Shown piece by piece: positions 32,470-43,599 of a stretch of DNA of 64,000 bases. The position numbers were made by a program, and so were the translations under genes. The notes beneath the pieces are model-generated. The model saw only the letters and a list, made by a program, of their open reading frames with translations. It was not told where the DNA came from and made no database searches. Numbering within the stretch: the first letter of the stretch is position 1; the number at the start of each line of letters is the position of its first letter. Source of the stretch: Aedes albopictus (Eukaryota; Arthropoda; Insecta; Diptera; Culicidae); the NCBI RefSeq assembly GCF_035046485.1, contig NC_085137.1, forward strand, positions 14,475,346 to 14,539,345, in the 5' to 3' direction.

Positions 32470-33894
32470 GGGTAATGTGTTTTTCAGATCCAATCAACAT
32501 CACTTGACGCTTCCCAGAAACTTCTATGATTATCTGCCCGAGGTACCGGTTGGAAACTGTGAGCACCCTTAGGGAAGATCGGCTAACCAATACCGATGGG
32601 ACTCCGGTCGTAAAAAAAAACAGAAAACCTGAGCGATTGTTCTCCAGGAGTAGCAGCCCCCAATAGCGTCTGTTCCCCGTGCAAGGGGCGGCTGATCTAC
32701 GACCAAGTACCAGGGAAGGACTCTTAAGCTTAACTGTTTACTATGCTCCTCCGGAAAGTTAGAGGTTGGTGCCCGGCCCTGCGAGCCAATAACGCATTAT
32801 TTGCCCAGCTTGAACCTCAAGATCATCATGGGAGGCCTTAACGCTCGGGTAGGGAAGGAGGTGGAATTCAGACCGACGATTGAAAATGTCTGCTCCCACC
32901 AGCTGACGAACGAAAACGGCCTACGACTTATCGATCTCACCACCTCAAAGAATATTACATAGAACATGATATAGCACCCCTTTTTTAACACAGTCTCCCT
33001 TATCATTATACCTGGAGAGCACCACAGCAAACGGAATCGCAAATCACCCACGTTATGATCGATGAACAGTACTTCTTCAACATTATCGAATTCATCAGCT
33101 GTCGTGGCGCCCACATCGACCCTGACCCTGACCAGGAGATGGTCAAACTGCGACCGTCATCATATAACATTGAGCGGCTGAAGCAACATGATGTCGCCTC
33201 ATCATACGCTCAGAGTCTCGACGAAGGCGAGTTCGATGTGCTCCCTCTAGAGAATTGTAGCAGCTGGAGTACAATTAAAAAGACGTTGACACCGTCTTCA
33301 GTCAGAGGCTGTTCAGACTGAATGTAACTTAACACTAGACAAGGGACACACGGAGCATGCACCAGTGGTTACGGAGAAGAAATCTTCCTTACGAAATGTT
33401 TCATCGCCCGGAGCGGGAATCGAACCCTCACCCCATAGCATGGGGCGATTAGAAGCTTGGTGACTCTAACCGCAAGGCTACGAGGTTCCACAAAAGCAGC
33501 TTTCAACGACACAGCCGATAGCTCCATCGGGTACGTGGAAAAGTGTCGACGAAACGAATGGTTCGCCGAGGACTGCAGAGCAATTTTGGAGAAGAAAATG
33601 CAGCGCGGGCGGTAATGCTGCAGCATGGAACCCGGCAAACTAGGAATGCTACTACCAGAAGCGGAAGCAACAGACCCGACTGCTTTGAAAAAAAAAACAC
33701 GGTTTGGATGAAATGGAGTGCGAGGACATCAAACCGCTGTGTTGGTCTACAAGAAGCTCAACGCATCCCGCAACGGTCTTGTGCCGCTAGCTGAAATGTG
33801 CAAAGATAAAGACGTGAGCTTCTTGACGGATGTAAATAAGATGATTGAAAGGTAGACGCAATACTTCGATGAGCACCTGGTTGGTACGAAGAAC

Positions 33895-33896
<2 letters not shown>
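32470..33896 (+). pseudogene. RTE-clade retrotransposon, 5' half (endonuclease region)
   Basis: Degenerate copy. Around 32800-32940 it encodes LKIIMGGLNARVGKEVEFRP, matching IIIGNLNAQVGQEEEFRLTI in the second RTE copy at 61020; this is the apurinic-type endonuclease domain. Around 33090-33240 the reading continues ERLKQHDVASSYAQSLDEGE. After the SINE at 33281-33491 it continues through AAFNDTADSSIGYVEKCRRN with a frameshift near 33615, to 33896. There a reverse-oriented CR1/L2-like element is inserted, and RT sequence resumes at about 37960. Stops, frameshifts and two insertions show it is dead. Confidence 0.75.
33281..33491 (-). mobile_element. tRNA-derived SINE inserted in the RTE copy
   Basis: Minus strand: GTGGAACCTCGTAGCCTTGC (box A), GAGGGTTCGATTCCCGCTCC (box B), 3' end CTGAAGACGGTGTCAACGTC. 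Same family as 4471-4711 and 8405-8615. It separates GAGTACAATTAAAA from AAAGCAGCTTTCAACGAC, which are adjacent in the second RTE copy (63520-63550). Confidence 0.85.
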
Positions 33897-33933
<37 letters not shown>

Positions 33934-33937
33934 TTGA
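33897..33937. repeat. (TTTA)n, 3' tail of the CR1/L2-like element
   Basis: About ten TTTA units; on the minus strand this is a (TAAA)n tail directly after the ORF2 3' region. Confidence 0.9.
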
Positions 33938-34057
33938 ATACCTTGTAACGTAAGACATACATCTTTTTTGTTGTTACAGTTTAGATTATAAATTGATAAA
34001 CAGATATCTAATGTGCATAATGAAAGATTGTTCTCATCAACTAACTAAATTACCCGT

Positions 34058-36227
34058 CTATTGCAAGTGCTGTAGGAGATTTCTTCTAAAACCTGATTTA
34101 GAAGTGATTGTTTTAACAGAAATTGGTAAACTATTCCAGTTAACAATACCTCTGACGAAGAAGGATTGGCTGTAATACATAGAATTATGTTGTGGAACTC
34201 TGTAATTTGCTGTACGTGTGCCTCTCAATGGAACCAGTTTTTCGAAAAGGAAGCCTGGACTGGAGGTAATTCTTATTCTGAAAACATTGAAGCACGATCT
34301 ATACTTGTAGAAATTAGCGAAGGGGCAGCCTATAAGGTTCTTTTGTAGATGGGATACATGAGAATACCTAGAAAGGTTATACACATATCTTACACAGGCG
34401 TTGAGTGCAATTTTAAGCTTGTGAATTGTACCACTTAAGGCGTTTGTGTAGACAAAATCGCCATAAATAAAGTGGGGAAGCAATAGTGTTTTGAAAAGTT
34501 GTAATTTTGTTTCGGTACTACAACTTCTAGTGGTCAAGTTCAAACGTTTTAATGAACCATACACTTTTGAACACTGATGATTTATGTGATCATCCCATTC
34601 TAAGTTATTTGTAAATATAACACCCAAATTGTTTACCCGTTGTACAAACATAACTTCAATTCCATCGATTAAAATTCTAGGTGGTGTAATCGTTTGTTTT
34701 CTTTTGGAAATTTGGCTTTTTGTTAATCGCAATCACTTTAGTACGCTTCCATTCACTTGGAAATTTATTCGTTACTATTATAGCATTAAATAAATGTTTA
34801 AGCATGGGCAGCAGAAGAGGAATTAAGATTTTCACGAACCTTATGGGAATGCTGTCCATTCCGACGGCATTCGACTTAATTTCGAATACTGCGTTGACTA
34901 TTTCATAATCAAGTACCGGTCGGAACTTAAACCCATTTTCGTTTCCGAAATATTCGACACTATTGGTTTCCTCAGTACAGAAATTTGAAGAAAAAAATTC
35001 ATTTATTGAATCCGCAGTGAACTCTTCACTGTATGAGTTGGTGTTCCTATTTGTTATTCCTAATTTTTTCACATTCTGCCAAAGTTGCTTGCATGGCAAG
35101 TTGACATTCAATCGTTGTTTGTCAAACTCTGCTTTTGCTTTTGATATAACAGAATTGACTTTGTTCCTAAGCCGCTTATAACTGGCTTTATTCTCGACCG
35201 TCTTATTGCGCTTCCAATTTCTGTATGCGAGATCCCGTTCTATTATTGCCTTTTCTATACTACTGTTGAACCACGGATTCTTTCGAAAGCGCCGGAACTT
35301 CAATGGAAACAAATATTCATGAAGCATGCACAGGTTGTTATTCAGTATGCTAGTTATAACATCAGGATCATCTACACTAAAATATTCATTCCAATTGATT
35401 TTATAAAATTCCTCCTGTAAAGCAGCGGCATCAAAATTGTTGTAGTCACGAAGCCAATATCCGTTTGCCTTATTTTCGTGTGAGTAATCAAGTGATGCAA
35501 ATATAAGATCATGTTTGGAAATTCCAGACATCGATATTTGGCTGAATTTTAAAACTTTTTCTGCCGAGTCCGTAATTAGAAGATCAAGCACAGAAGAGCC
35601 TGTATTGTAAAAGAAAGTTGGTTCTGAATTGATAATGCTGTAAGACATACTTGATATAGTATCTCTGAACCATTTTGATTTACGAGTTTCATTAAAAGGA
35701 TCTGTATTGAAATCGCCAATAAAGTACGTAGAAGCATAATTTAAAGAAAATTCATTGAAATGAGCACGTAGGAGATCTGAGCAATCGATATTCGGAGGAT
35801 TATAGTATACGGCCATAAGCATTCGATCACCTCCCACAAAAACCTCGAATATCAAAAACTCGGTTAACCCACCTTCATTTGACGATTTGCTAAGCAAGCG
35901 AAACGGTAATCCTTTTCTAATATAAACAGTAATTCCACCACCATGTCGATTTCGGTCATTTCTTATTAGAGTGAAGCCGTTGACCTCTATCATTGTATCG
36001 GAAATGGAACCGTCCAGCCACGTCTCAGTAAAGCAAGCAATATCTATTTTACTCTCGAATAAAGTATTTTTCAACTCTTCAAATTTTGCAAATTGTCGTG
36101 CACAAAGGCTTTGTACATTGATATGGCAAACGTTCAGCTTTCCATTTAATAAAATTGAATTAAGCACAGCTCTAGAAATAAATAAACCGTCAGTGGTATT
36201 GTTCCTGGACATAGGGCCATTATCCAT
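34058..36227 (-). pseudogene. CR1/L2-like ORF2: endonuclease and truncated reverse transcriptase
   Basis: From the first ATG at 36227 the frame encodes an apurinic-type endonuclease: CHINVQSL near residue 33, CFTETWLD, a GGGITVYIRKGL segment and the catalytic-type FIGDFNTDPF. A basic linker follows (NPWFNSSIEKAIIERDLAYR), then the first RT segment (SNAVGMDSIPIRFVKILIP, EWKRTKVIAINK). It then stops at 34677. The sequence continues in another frame (overlap at 34677-34732) with the RT C-terminal part (RILIDGIEVMFVQRVNNLGV) and the thumb/C-terminal domain (VNWNSLPISVKT) to 34058. The central RT blocks, including the catalytic YxDD box, are absent: an internal deletion near 34700-34740 also shifted the frame. 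The copy cannot reverse-transcribe. Confidence 0.8.
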
Positions 36228-36233
36228 TATCAA

Positions 36234-36825
36234 ACGATTGAATTGGCTTCAGAAGAAACCTACCTAACAGACGAGCAAGCAACGAGAACCCAGCAGTTAA
36301 AGAGAACCTACACCTAAACCTAAATAGAACCCACATATTTCTGTGTCTACTAATTTCCTTTTTGGCTCGCAGCCAAACCGTTACGTACAGTATTTAATAA
36401 TTCAAGACCGTATCAAATTGCTCACCTAATCATTTTTTTCCTTCGAATTGTGATTTTTATGAATGATATTTCAAATGATATTTCAAAAACGCAATGAATA
36501 CAATGAATCCCCTGCAACAGCAGCAGCAACATGGATGAACAGCAACAACAACAACAGCAGTAACCAACCAGTAGCAGCATCCAACCATCAGCAGCAGCAG
36601 CAGCATAAACGCATCGTGGAGTCCAACAGCTAACTTTCAGGAAGGAAGAAAACACGGATATTTTGAGGAGACGGAATCATAGGAGTATTTTTGGCTAGGA
36701 ATACGGGTGTTTGCAAGGATAGGTTTTTTTTTTAAATAATTTTGAAGATAACGTTTAGGAGAGGCTGGATTCAAGGGAGCCAGGAATCGGAGACATGGAG
36801 ATAATGGGAAGGAAACTGAGAATCT
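36234..36825 (-). other. inter-ORF spacer with (CTG)n runs
   Basis: Between ORF1 and ORF2 of the CR1/L2-like element. The plus strand shows CAGCAGCAGCAGCAG and CAACAACAACAACAG at 36510-36605. About 590 bp is long for an inter-ORF spacer, so an insertion or decayed coding sequence may be included. Confidence 0.5.
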
Positions 36826-37653
36826 TTACTGGATAGGGTTTTTACAGAACGACGTGACCTGCGGCAACGAATGAACTGCCGTGGCTTTCTCCGATCCTTT
36901 GGGCTTCACGTACACGATTCCATCACGTGTTGTTACAGTTTCCAAGCGTCCCGCTTTCTTCAACTTGATGGCTTCACTCCTGATCCGCCTAGCATTGGCC
37001 GTGAGGTTTTCATTCACATAGACACGGTTCTCACTCTCAAAACCAATGTGACGAAGGGAAAGTGAGCGCTCCGAGAGGTATTTACGGTAGAATTCGTTCC
37101 GTTGATTGCGAAGAGCAAATTCACAGAGAATGAGTGGTGTCAGTCCAGGAGCGATTGGGGACCGAGATAAGCGTTGAAGGTGAACGAGAGGAATGTTTGT
37201 CTCCGAGTACCCGATACATGAAGCAATTTTGCAGAAAATATCAGCCAGGTTCTCATGGTTCAGGTAGGGAACCCCAGAAATAATCAGTTCTCGATTTTTG
37301 TCAGCCCGATGAACAGCCTCGGCGATGTAGTCCATCTCATAACGTGTAGCTGCCACCTCCTCCTCAAGTTTGATGACTCTTCCAGAAAACTCATCTCGAA
37401 CTGCAGACAGATGACTTTCAACCTTCGATATACGCATCTCCAGAGCAGCATTACCGCTATCTATTTTTGCTTCGATCCTTTCACTGGTGCTGGATAGCAT
37501 ACTTTGCATTTTCGTCCACAACTCACTTAAACTGTTGATCTCCTCGTCATCATGTTTTGAAACATCTTCACGGGAGCGTTTGGCTTGCGATCCTACAGTG
37601 TTCAGAGACGACGTAGATCCCGAGCGAGTGACAACTTTCGTGTTTAGCGACAT
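36826..37653 (-). CDS. CR1/L2-like retrotransposon ORF1 protein (275 aa)
   Basis: Probable RNA-binding/chaperone protein of the element, acting in the retrotransposon ribonucleoprotein. From the ATG at 37653: a low-complexity basic N-terminus (residues 1-35), a predicted coiled coil of about residues 45-120 (LSELWTKMQSMLSS.., heptads through VIKLEEEVAATRYEMDYIAE), then an RRM-like core beginning ELIISGVPYLNHENLADIFC. A C-terminal domain with VYVNENLTANARRIRSEAIK and DGIVYVKPKG follows, a type common in insect non-LTR ORF1 proteins. No stop or frameshift, unlike ORF2. A longer frame to 37713 begins with GTG and is not chosen. No CCHC zinc knuckle is seen. Confidence 0.8.
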   Translation of the reverse strand: MSLNTKVVTRSGSTSSLNTVGSQAKRSREDVSKHDDEEINSLSELWTKMQSMLSSTSERIEAKIDSGNAALEMRISKVESHLSAVRDEFSGRVIKLEEEVAATRYEMDYIAEAVHRADKNRELIISGVPYLNHENLADIFCKIASCIGYSETNIPLVHLQRLSRSPIAPGLTPLILCEFALRNQRNEFYRKYLSERSLSLRHIGFESENRVYVNENLTANARRIRSEAIKLKKAGRLETVTTRDGIVYVKPKGSEKATAVHSLPQVTSFCKNPIQ

Positions 37654-37959
37654 AGTGGTGCGACGACAGATGGTAAACACCAGAAATGCAGGTGATAATA
37701 CTGAAGGGATCACACCAAAATAGCGAAGAGCGATGGAATACTTTTATCGAAATCTTTCAGTTGAAAAAGCACCACTGCTTAGCACTTCATATTATTCCAC
37801 TGCACTGGCCTTAATATCGTAACAATCCACAATATTTTCGTAGAAATGAGATGTCCCACAGATGTTTAACGTACGATTTGGCTGCCAGCACCTTTAGCTT
37901 ATGCACTGTAGTACATCCCTTCAGAAAACTTTTTTTTCTATAACTTAGGCATGGGCGAT

Positions 37960-38500
37960 CAGAGCAATGGAGGAAATAACTACGGCAGTGCAGCTTTCAT
38001 TCATTAGCTCCATCGAGCACCATCAAGCCGGTTTCATCGACAGCCGGTCTAAAATGAACCAGATCTTCACCGTAGGGTAAATCTTTTATAAATACCGTGT
38101 ATACCAGGTTCCAACGCATAACATATTCTTCGACTTCAAGCCAGTACACGATAGTATCAACCGCACAGAGCTATTAAAGATCATGGACAAAAACGGCTTA
38201 TCTAAGAAGCGACCAGGCGATCAAAGCAACAATGGACAATGTGCAAAATTGCGTAAAGGTTTCGAGTGAACTGTCTAGTTCATTGGAATCTCGCCGGGGG
38301 CTACGACAAGGTGACGGGCTCTCATGCCTACTCTTCAACATGGATCTGGATGTTTTGTTGCGACGAGCCAGACTCAACAGCAGGGGTACGATTTTCACGA
38401 AATCCGGTCAAATTGTTTGCTATGAGGATGACATGACATGCATATTATCGCTAGAACATTTAGAACGATGTAGCTATACAGTCACCTAAACGCATAAACG
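37960..38500 (+). pseudogene. RTE-clade retrotransposon, RT region (3' half of the split copy)
   Basis: Continuation of the RTE copy after the CR1/L2-like insert. Readable blocks are HNIFFDFKPVHDSINRTELL-like sequence (RT block A, usual form HHLFIDFKAAYDSV), then GLRQGDGLSCLLFNMDLDVL (block B, usual form GLRQGDGLS) and CYEDDMTCI where the catalytic box (usually ADD) should be. Several stops and frame changes. The longest clean frame is 38232-38489. Everything after about 38500 has no RTE similarity I can see. Confidence 0.75.
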
Positions 38501-38509
38501 ATTGCGTCA

Positions 38510-39790
38510 CAATAATAGTTAAATATAAAACTCGTTAAATTTTGACGATAACGATTATTAACTGTAACCTCTTGAATAAAAAAAAAGCTCAATACCATAA
38601 TAATCAGCTATTACAACAGGCTGGGCTACATGTATCTACAATTGATCACAATGCTCGGTTTTTCATCGTGTCCCCTCAAACCCATTCCGTTCTCAAGGAG
38701 TCAAGATCTCCTTATGATCTCTTTTTACCTCTCACGCGCTGAAAACTATCGCCTGCATTCATTCGCATCGCTCCCCTCCTGGAGCCTGCTGCATTATTGT
38801 GGAACGCAAGTTCCGCGGCCCTATCTCGAAGCCGAATCTACCGAATTATTTCAATTATTTTCTTGTTAAGAAACACAAAACTCATTTGTGTGTATTAATT
38901 TTTTCTTCCTTTGCGATCCGATCCTCGGCGGGGATCGCGGCAGCAACAGCAACGCAGTCCGATATGCATCCGCGGGCTCACAGCAGAGCAGACCTCGAGG
39001 TTCACTCTATGGCTATTATTGATAAAATCACTCGTTAATTTATTACGAAATTTAGCCAATCCGCGACCCCGGCGCGAGATCGGCGGAGGCAAAGAAGGGA
39101 ATCAACCGGAGATTATCAGAAGGGAGGGTTGTGTTTCAGGAAGGAGATCGGGAGGACACAGAAATGGACTGCTGAATGCTATCTCAGATGGCCGTGTGCG
39201 AGTTTTACCGGTCCCGAAGTAGGCAGATGAAGAGCAGATTGTGGGCCCCATGGCCTACTATCGGGCGGTGTGTAGAGACGATAAGTGGTTTGTTAATTGT
39301 GTTAAGGTTACTTGGATGGATCGGTTTTTATCGTTGTTTTTCTTTAATTTACTCGCTTGAGTGCCTCTAGCCAGTTGTAATCGTTTAACGATGTAGGAAG
39401 AAATTCTAGTACTAATCGTTACATAATTAAATCCCGAAACACTTTGTCCACCGCGCACCGAACATTTGTACTTGTTTCAACGTCACCAGACTTATGGGTG
39501 ATTCATGAACAAGAGCCCATTACAGCCATTTCCCCTTTTAACACGATCATAAACAACACCTCGCTGTCATCAATAACACGATCGACAAATATGGAAATCA
39601 TATTTTCCACCTAATAATTTACTCGCATTCTCTCGGTTTACACTTTCTTCTATTATTGCCACCCCGCCGCACGAGCAGCGAATGCGTTCAACGATGGTCA
39701 GCATCGGCGGTGGCGATGGCCAAGAAGGATGGTATGCAGTGTTTGGCACGGGAGTCAGCTCCTCTTTGGCGACGAGTGGTGTATTCGCAT
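38510..39790. other. no gene seen; partly GC-richer single-copy sequence
   Basis: 38510-38900 is AT-rich. 38900-39250 is GC-rich (CGGCGGGGATCGCGGCAGCA and similar), without repeats in this window. Overlapping frames up to 103 codons on both strands (for example 38911-39222) show no domains. Could be single-copy host DNA. Confidence 0.3.
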
Positions 39791-40019
39791 GGCAGATCTA
39801 ACTACGTTTGGCTCTAGAAAAGTCAAGCTTTATTACGGATCGTGGAGGTGAGTGTATGAAGCAGTGGTTCTCGTTCCTCTTAGCATGTTGAACTTCATCC
39901 GTCCCAAGATTCGTATAAGAATAAGATCTACAGACTTTCAAACCTACGTGCATGGTCACTGAACATTGATCATCTGAAGTGTACTGTTTAGTACTCCTAG
40001 TCAAACTCAGAAAATAATG
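39790..40019. other. no gene seen
   Basis: Unassigned sequence leading into the 12-bp minisatellite. Confidence 0.3.
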
Positions 40020-40690
40020 CTGGCGAAATCCCACAGGCAACCCCGGAAACCTAAGAGCTCCTGGAGAAATCTCAGAAGGTGGAATCCTCAAATGGAGCAG
40101 TCCCGGAAAAAAAAACTCCTTGGAAAATACACGAAGAAATTTCTAGAGGATAAAACTCCTTGAGGAATCTCGGAACGAAATCCTACAGGAACTTCTGAAA
40201 TAATTCATGGAGAATTCCCGGAGCTCCTGGAAGAGTTCCGGAAAACATTCCTAGGGAAATTGTTGAAGTAATCTTCGAAGAAATTCCGTAAGGAGTTCCT
40301 GGAGGCATTCTAAAAAGAACACTTGGGGGAATACCGGAAAACATTCCAAAAGAAAATGTTAAAGTAATCCCGAAAGGAGTTCCTGGAGGAATTCTGGAAA
40401 GGAACCATGGGGAACCCTAAGGAATGTAGTTAGATTTTTTTAAGTACTGGAAGACCTGAGGAGTTCTAGAAGGAACATCTGGAGGAATTACAAAATTTCC
40501 AATGGAATCTCGGGAAGAGTACCTGGAAGAATCCAAAAAAAAAATAGAGGAACTTCTGACCGTATACCAGAGGGAGCCTCTGAAGGAATCCCGGAAAAAA
40601 CTCTTGGAGGAAACCCAGAAAGAACTCCTGGGGGAATTTTAGAAGGTATTCTTGGAGAAATCCCAGGAAAAGCTCCAGGGGGAATCCCAC
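40020..40690 (-). repeat. degenerate 12-bp minisatellite, GGA-rich orientation
   Basis: Units such as AGTTCCTGGAGG and ATCCCGGAAAAA with 12-bp phasing; more diverged than the arrays at 6.5 and 16-18 kb. It ends next to a MITE at 40704. Confidence 0.8.
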
Positions 40691-40703
40691 TATTAACTCG
40701 TTA

Positions 40704-40927
40704 CACAGCTAATCGCGTTCGGTAATTTTAACCGAATGCATAGGATGGATTTTTAACGAAATTTTGTAAAAAAAACAAGTTTCGGTAAAATGTTATCGTT
40801 TATCTGTCAAACTCTAACGAGCTTCGGTAAAAGTTGCTACCTTTACCGAATATTTCCTGTAAAACAAACTTAACGGTTGAGATTTCGGCAAAACATTACC
40901 GAAGTCGGTGATTTTTTTCTAACTGTG
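40704..40927. mobile_element. 224-bp MITE with CACAGYTA ends
   Basis: Left CACAGCTA, right TAACTGTG, flanked by TA at 40702-40703 and 40928-40929. Internal TTCGGTAAAA and TTACCGAA motifs recur in both orientations. It sits between a 12-bp minisatellite and an RTE remnant. Confidence 0.7.
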
Positions 40928-40929
40928 TA

Positions 40930-41400
40930 CTTCTTATCGCATGCGAATCCATACTTTGAACTCAATCCTACCTTGATACCTTGTTGGCTACAAAGTAACT
41001 TTACTCCAACGCCGAGCCTATAAGGACTGTTCATTTTATAAAGAGGACAAGTTTGCAGGACTAAAGAGACTTGATCTTGATCCATCCAGCGATACGCGTA
41101 TCAGCCTAACTAGTTTCGCCGGAAAACCATGTTCTGATATTATCTGCCAAAGCTAATTTTTCCACTGAATCGTACGCTGCTTTAAAATCAATAAACAGAT
41201 GGTAAGCCTGCAAGCTATATTCCTAAAATTTATGTAGGATTATCCGCAGGTTAAACACTTGTGATCTGTCGTTCATTGGCCGTCACGACAACCAGCCTGG
41301 TGTTCACAGACGATGGACTCATCAAGGGGTATCAGTCTGTTGAACAGGACACTGAGTCAATGATCGGGCCTCTGTAGGACCTTACATCTATGACCTTACA
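40930..41400 (-). pseudogene. RTE-clade RT fragment
   Basis: On the minus strand the piece around 41180-41200 reads AYHLFIDFKAAYDSVEKLAL (RT block A). Downstream it resembles DGSKSSLVL in the usual position after block A, then SLVLQTCPLYKMNSPYRLGV. Frames are broken. It lies beside an R1-clade remnant on the same strand without an intact junction, so at least one rearrangement joins two different elements near 41400. Confidence 0.65.
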
Positions 41401-42942
41401 CTAAACACATTACCATGGTCGCCAAACCCAACGTCTCTCCGGAACTACCAAGAAGGTATTGCTTCAGAGAGGAGCTAGTGCATATCGCACCCTCAAGGTT
41501 AGATGCGTAGGCTGCAGCAAGGAACATTGATGTCTCGCTTTGGAGATTCCACCAAGGTACCCAACTCTGCGTCGTAAACTAGTACTCGATTATGGAAGTA
41601 ACTTCCGAGAATCTTCTACAGGCACCTGGGTAACCCCAGACGCAGTAGCGCATCGTCAATAGCCTTACCAACTGGCGCTATTGAACGCGAATCTCCTTTC
41701 TCTTACGCTGGAAGGCTATCTCAGCAGTTTTTATAACCGACAGGATAGCGTCTACGGTCAACCTCCCCTTCCGGAAGTCGAACTGGCTGGTCGAGAGATC
41801 ATTCTATTGAGGATGACCTTTTTGAGCACCTTCCCCACCGTATCGATAAAGCATATTGATCATTTTTCAATGCACAATCAGTGGTACAGCAAACACCACC
41901 ACCATCTTCACACACTATCGGCACTATGGCGGTATGTGAACAAAGGCCTTCGATGGACCAGCTGATTGTTCCCGGTAGTTTCCCCGCCGTTGGCAATAGA
42001 ACTAGGCTCTGCCTCTTCCAAGCTTTTGGGAAAACTCCCTCGTCCAGGCATTTCTGCATAGCAGACCTGAACATCTCGGGAGCCTCTGCAATAGCTATTT
42101 GCGAGGCCAGGTTCGGAACTCCGCCCGGACATGGCGCCTTACTACGTTAAGGGACTTTGCTATCTCCGTAAGTTCCACATCGGTGATCTTCTCCTCATAG
42201 CCAGCCCCAATCCCCGGCTGTCCTACGAAAGGAGACCAAGGACTAGGATCATAACGCGGACAAAGCACCTCGATGATCTCCTCCAACATCTCTGGAGATT
42301 GCTCTGTAGGAGCCATTACACCTCTCGTCTTGGCCATCACGATCCTGTAGGCATCACCCCACGGATTCGTATTGGCACAGAGACCCTCAAAGCAGGTCTT
42401 TTTGCTTGCCCTTATCTCGGTTCTCAGTGCGGCTTTTGCAGCGGCGAACACCACTCGCCGTTTGTTTCGCTCTTCTTCAGATCGTGCTCGCTGCATCCGC
42501 CGCCTAGCTCGTAGGCAAGCGCGGCGCAGGTTCGCAATCACATCGATCTTACTGGTGGCCAGTGGCCTCCCATTTCTAGGGTGGACTCGCCTAGGCATGG
42601 CGATACTGTAACGAACCGCCAGGTGGTTGCTGTGAGTGCAGTTCCAAATTGTTACATCGAGTTCGCTGAAACAAAATCACCTCCATCGCTTTCAACACAA
42701 TTTTCCATCGGATTGTAAAATTACTGGTTGTCTGCAGTATAGAGTTTGTTTACGACTTTGCGTGCAAGAAATTCTTTTATGTAAAATCGAATGAAATGAA
42801 ATGGAAATTTTGATAAACGTTCGAATATTTACGTCAAGTATAATTTTCAGAATTTCTTTCTGTGTAGCTATCGTCTACTCTCCAGTTCGAACTACTTGTT
42901 AGGCCAGGACTACAAAAAGTAACGTCAATTACCGACTCTGCA
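41400..42942 (-). pseudogene. R1-clade retrotransposon ORF2 (endonuclease end and RT start)
   Basis: Minus strand, from 42942: ESVIDVTFCSPGL and NWRVDDSYT, the end of an R1-type endonuclease. A ~215-bp non-coding insert (about 42647-42862) follows, then HSNHLAVRYS, where the usual catalytic SDH reads SNH. The open frame 42598-42095 (RRVHPRNGRPLATSKIDVIA.., KTRGVMAPTEQSPEMLEEII) is the linker and RT N-terminus. Then come frameshifts, MFRSAMQKCLDEGVFPKAWK (42074), ISRPASSTSGREG-like and TVDAILSVIKTAEIAFQR (about 41700). The catalytic RT core downstream is missing or unreadable. R1-clade assignment is by these blocks. Its 5' part lies at 47606-47870. Confidence 0.75.
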
Positions 42943-43347
42943 CCCGAGCAGAAGAGAATAACAACAGCATAACAAAATGCGTTATTTTGGCAAAATAACT
43001 GCATAATAGAATTAGTAATTTTCATGTTATTAACATAACATATTGAGTTATAAACTTGGCTGTCATAAGCGGCAAAATAACAAGTCACATAACAAAAATT
43101 TGTTCCTGAAAAATCAATTTAATAACATGTTTTGTTAGTGGCAATAACAACTTAATAACAGTGAATTTGGGAAATATTTCAATAACAAATTTTGATATTA
43201 AAGAGTTATTAAATTAGTTAAAAATTAGGGTAAAAACTAACTTTTTTTACTCATTTTTGGGTAATTATTTTAAGTGTGTTATTCTATTTTTAGAAAATAA
43301 TAGGCCACATAAAAAAAAAATTCGAATTCATTATAAAACTTACAAAC

Positions 43348-43422
43348 ATCGACGGGATTTGAACCTCCAATCCTGCTATCGTAAATTTCCAGTCGCCTTT
43401 ACCAATGAGGCTATCACAGCAC
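43348..43422 (-). other. tRNA-like sequence inside the 4.7-kb element
   Basis: Minus strand: GATAGCCTCATTGGTAAAGG (box A) and GGAGGTTCAAATCCCGTCGA (box B), well spaced, with possible pairing at the ends (CATCGACGGG / GCTGTGATAG is poor). Followed 170 bp away by a similar sequence. Probably a SINE head. Confidence 0.5.
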
Positions 43423-43516
43423 TTGCAGTGAGGGACGATAGAAGCTTTACTGGTTCTACGTATTGCCAGTTTCCCTATTCCCCCATTTCATGTTTGCCAG
43501 TCGCAGGACAAAAATA

Positions 43517-43588
43517 GACAGAGATTTGAATGCAAGATCAAACAACGAACCTCTCTCTCTTACCAACAGCGCTATCGCGGTGCGCAGA
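43517..43588 (-). other. second tRNA-like sequence, related to the previous
   Basis: Minus strand: GATAGCGCTGTTGGTAAGAG (box A) and TTGCATTCAAATCTCTGTC (degenerate box B). Same strand and similar flanks (CCAGTTTCCC / TGCCAGTCGC) as the copy at 43348, suggesting a local duplication about 170 bp long. Confidence 0.45.
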
Positions 43589-43599
43589 CATGTGCACTG

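Larger units (their letters stand above)
33897..37960 (-). mobile_element. CR1/L2-like non-LTR retrotransposon, internally deleted
   Basis: Minus-strand element: 5' region about 37654-37960, ORF1 at 36826-37653, a ~600-bp CTG-rich spacer, ORF2 at 34058-36227, a short 3' region and a (TAAA)n tail (plus-strand TTTA run at 33897-33936). Simple-sequence 3' tails are typical of CR1/L2-type elements. It is inserted in the RTE copy, whose pieces lie on both sides. The 5' boundary is approximate; no clean target duplication was found. Confidence 0.75.
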
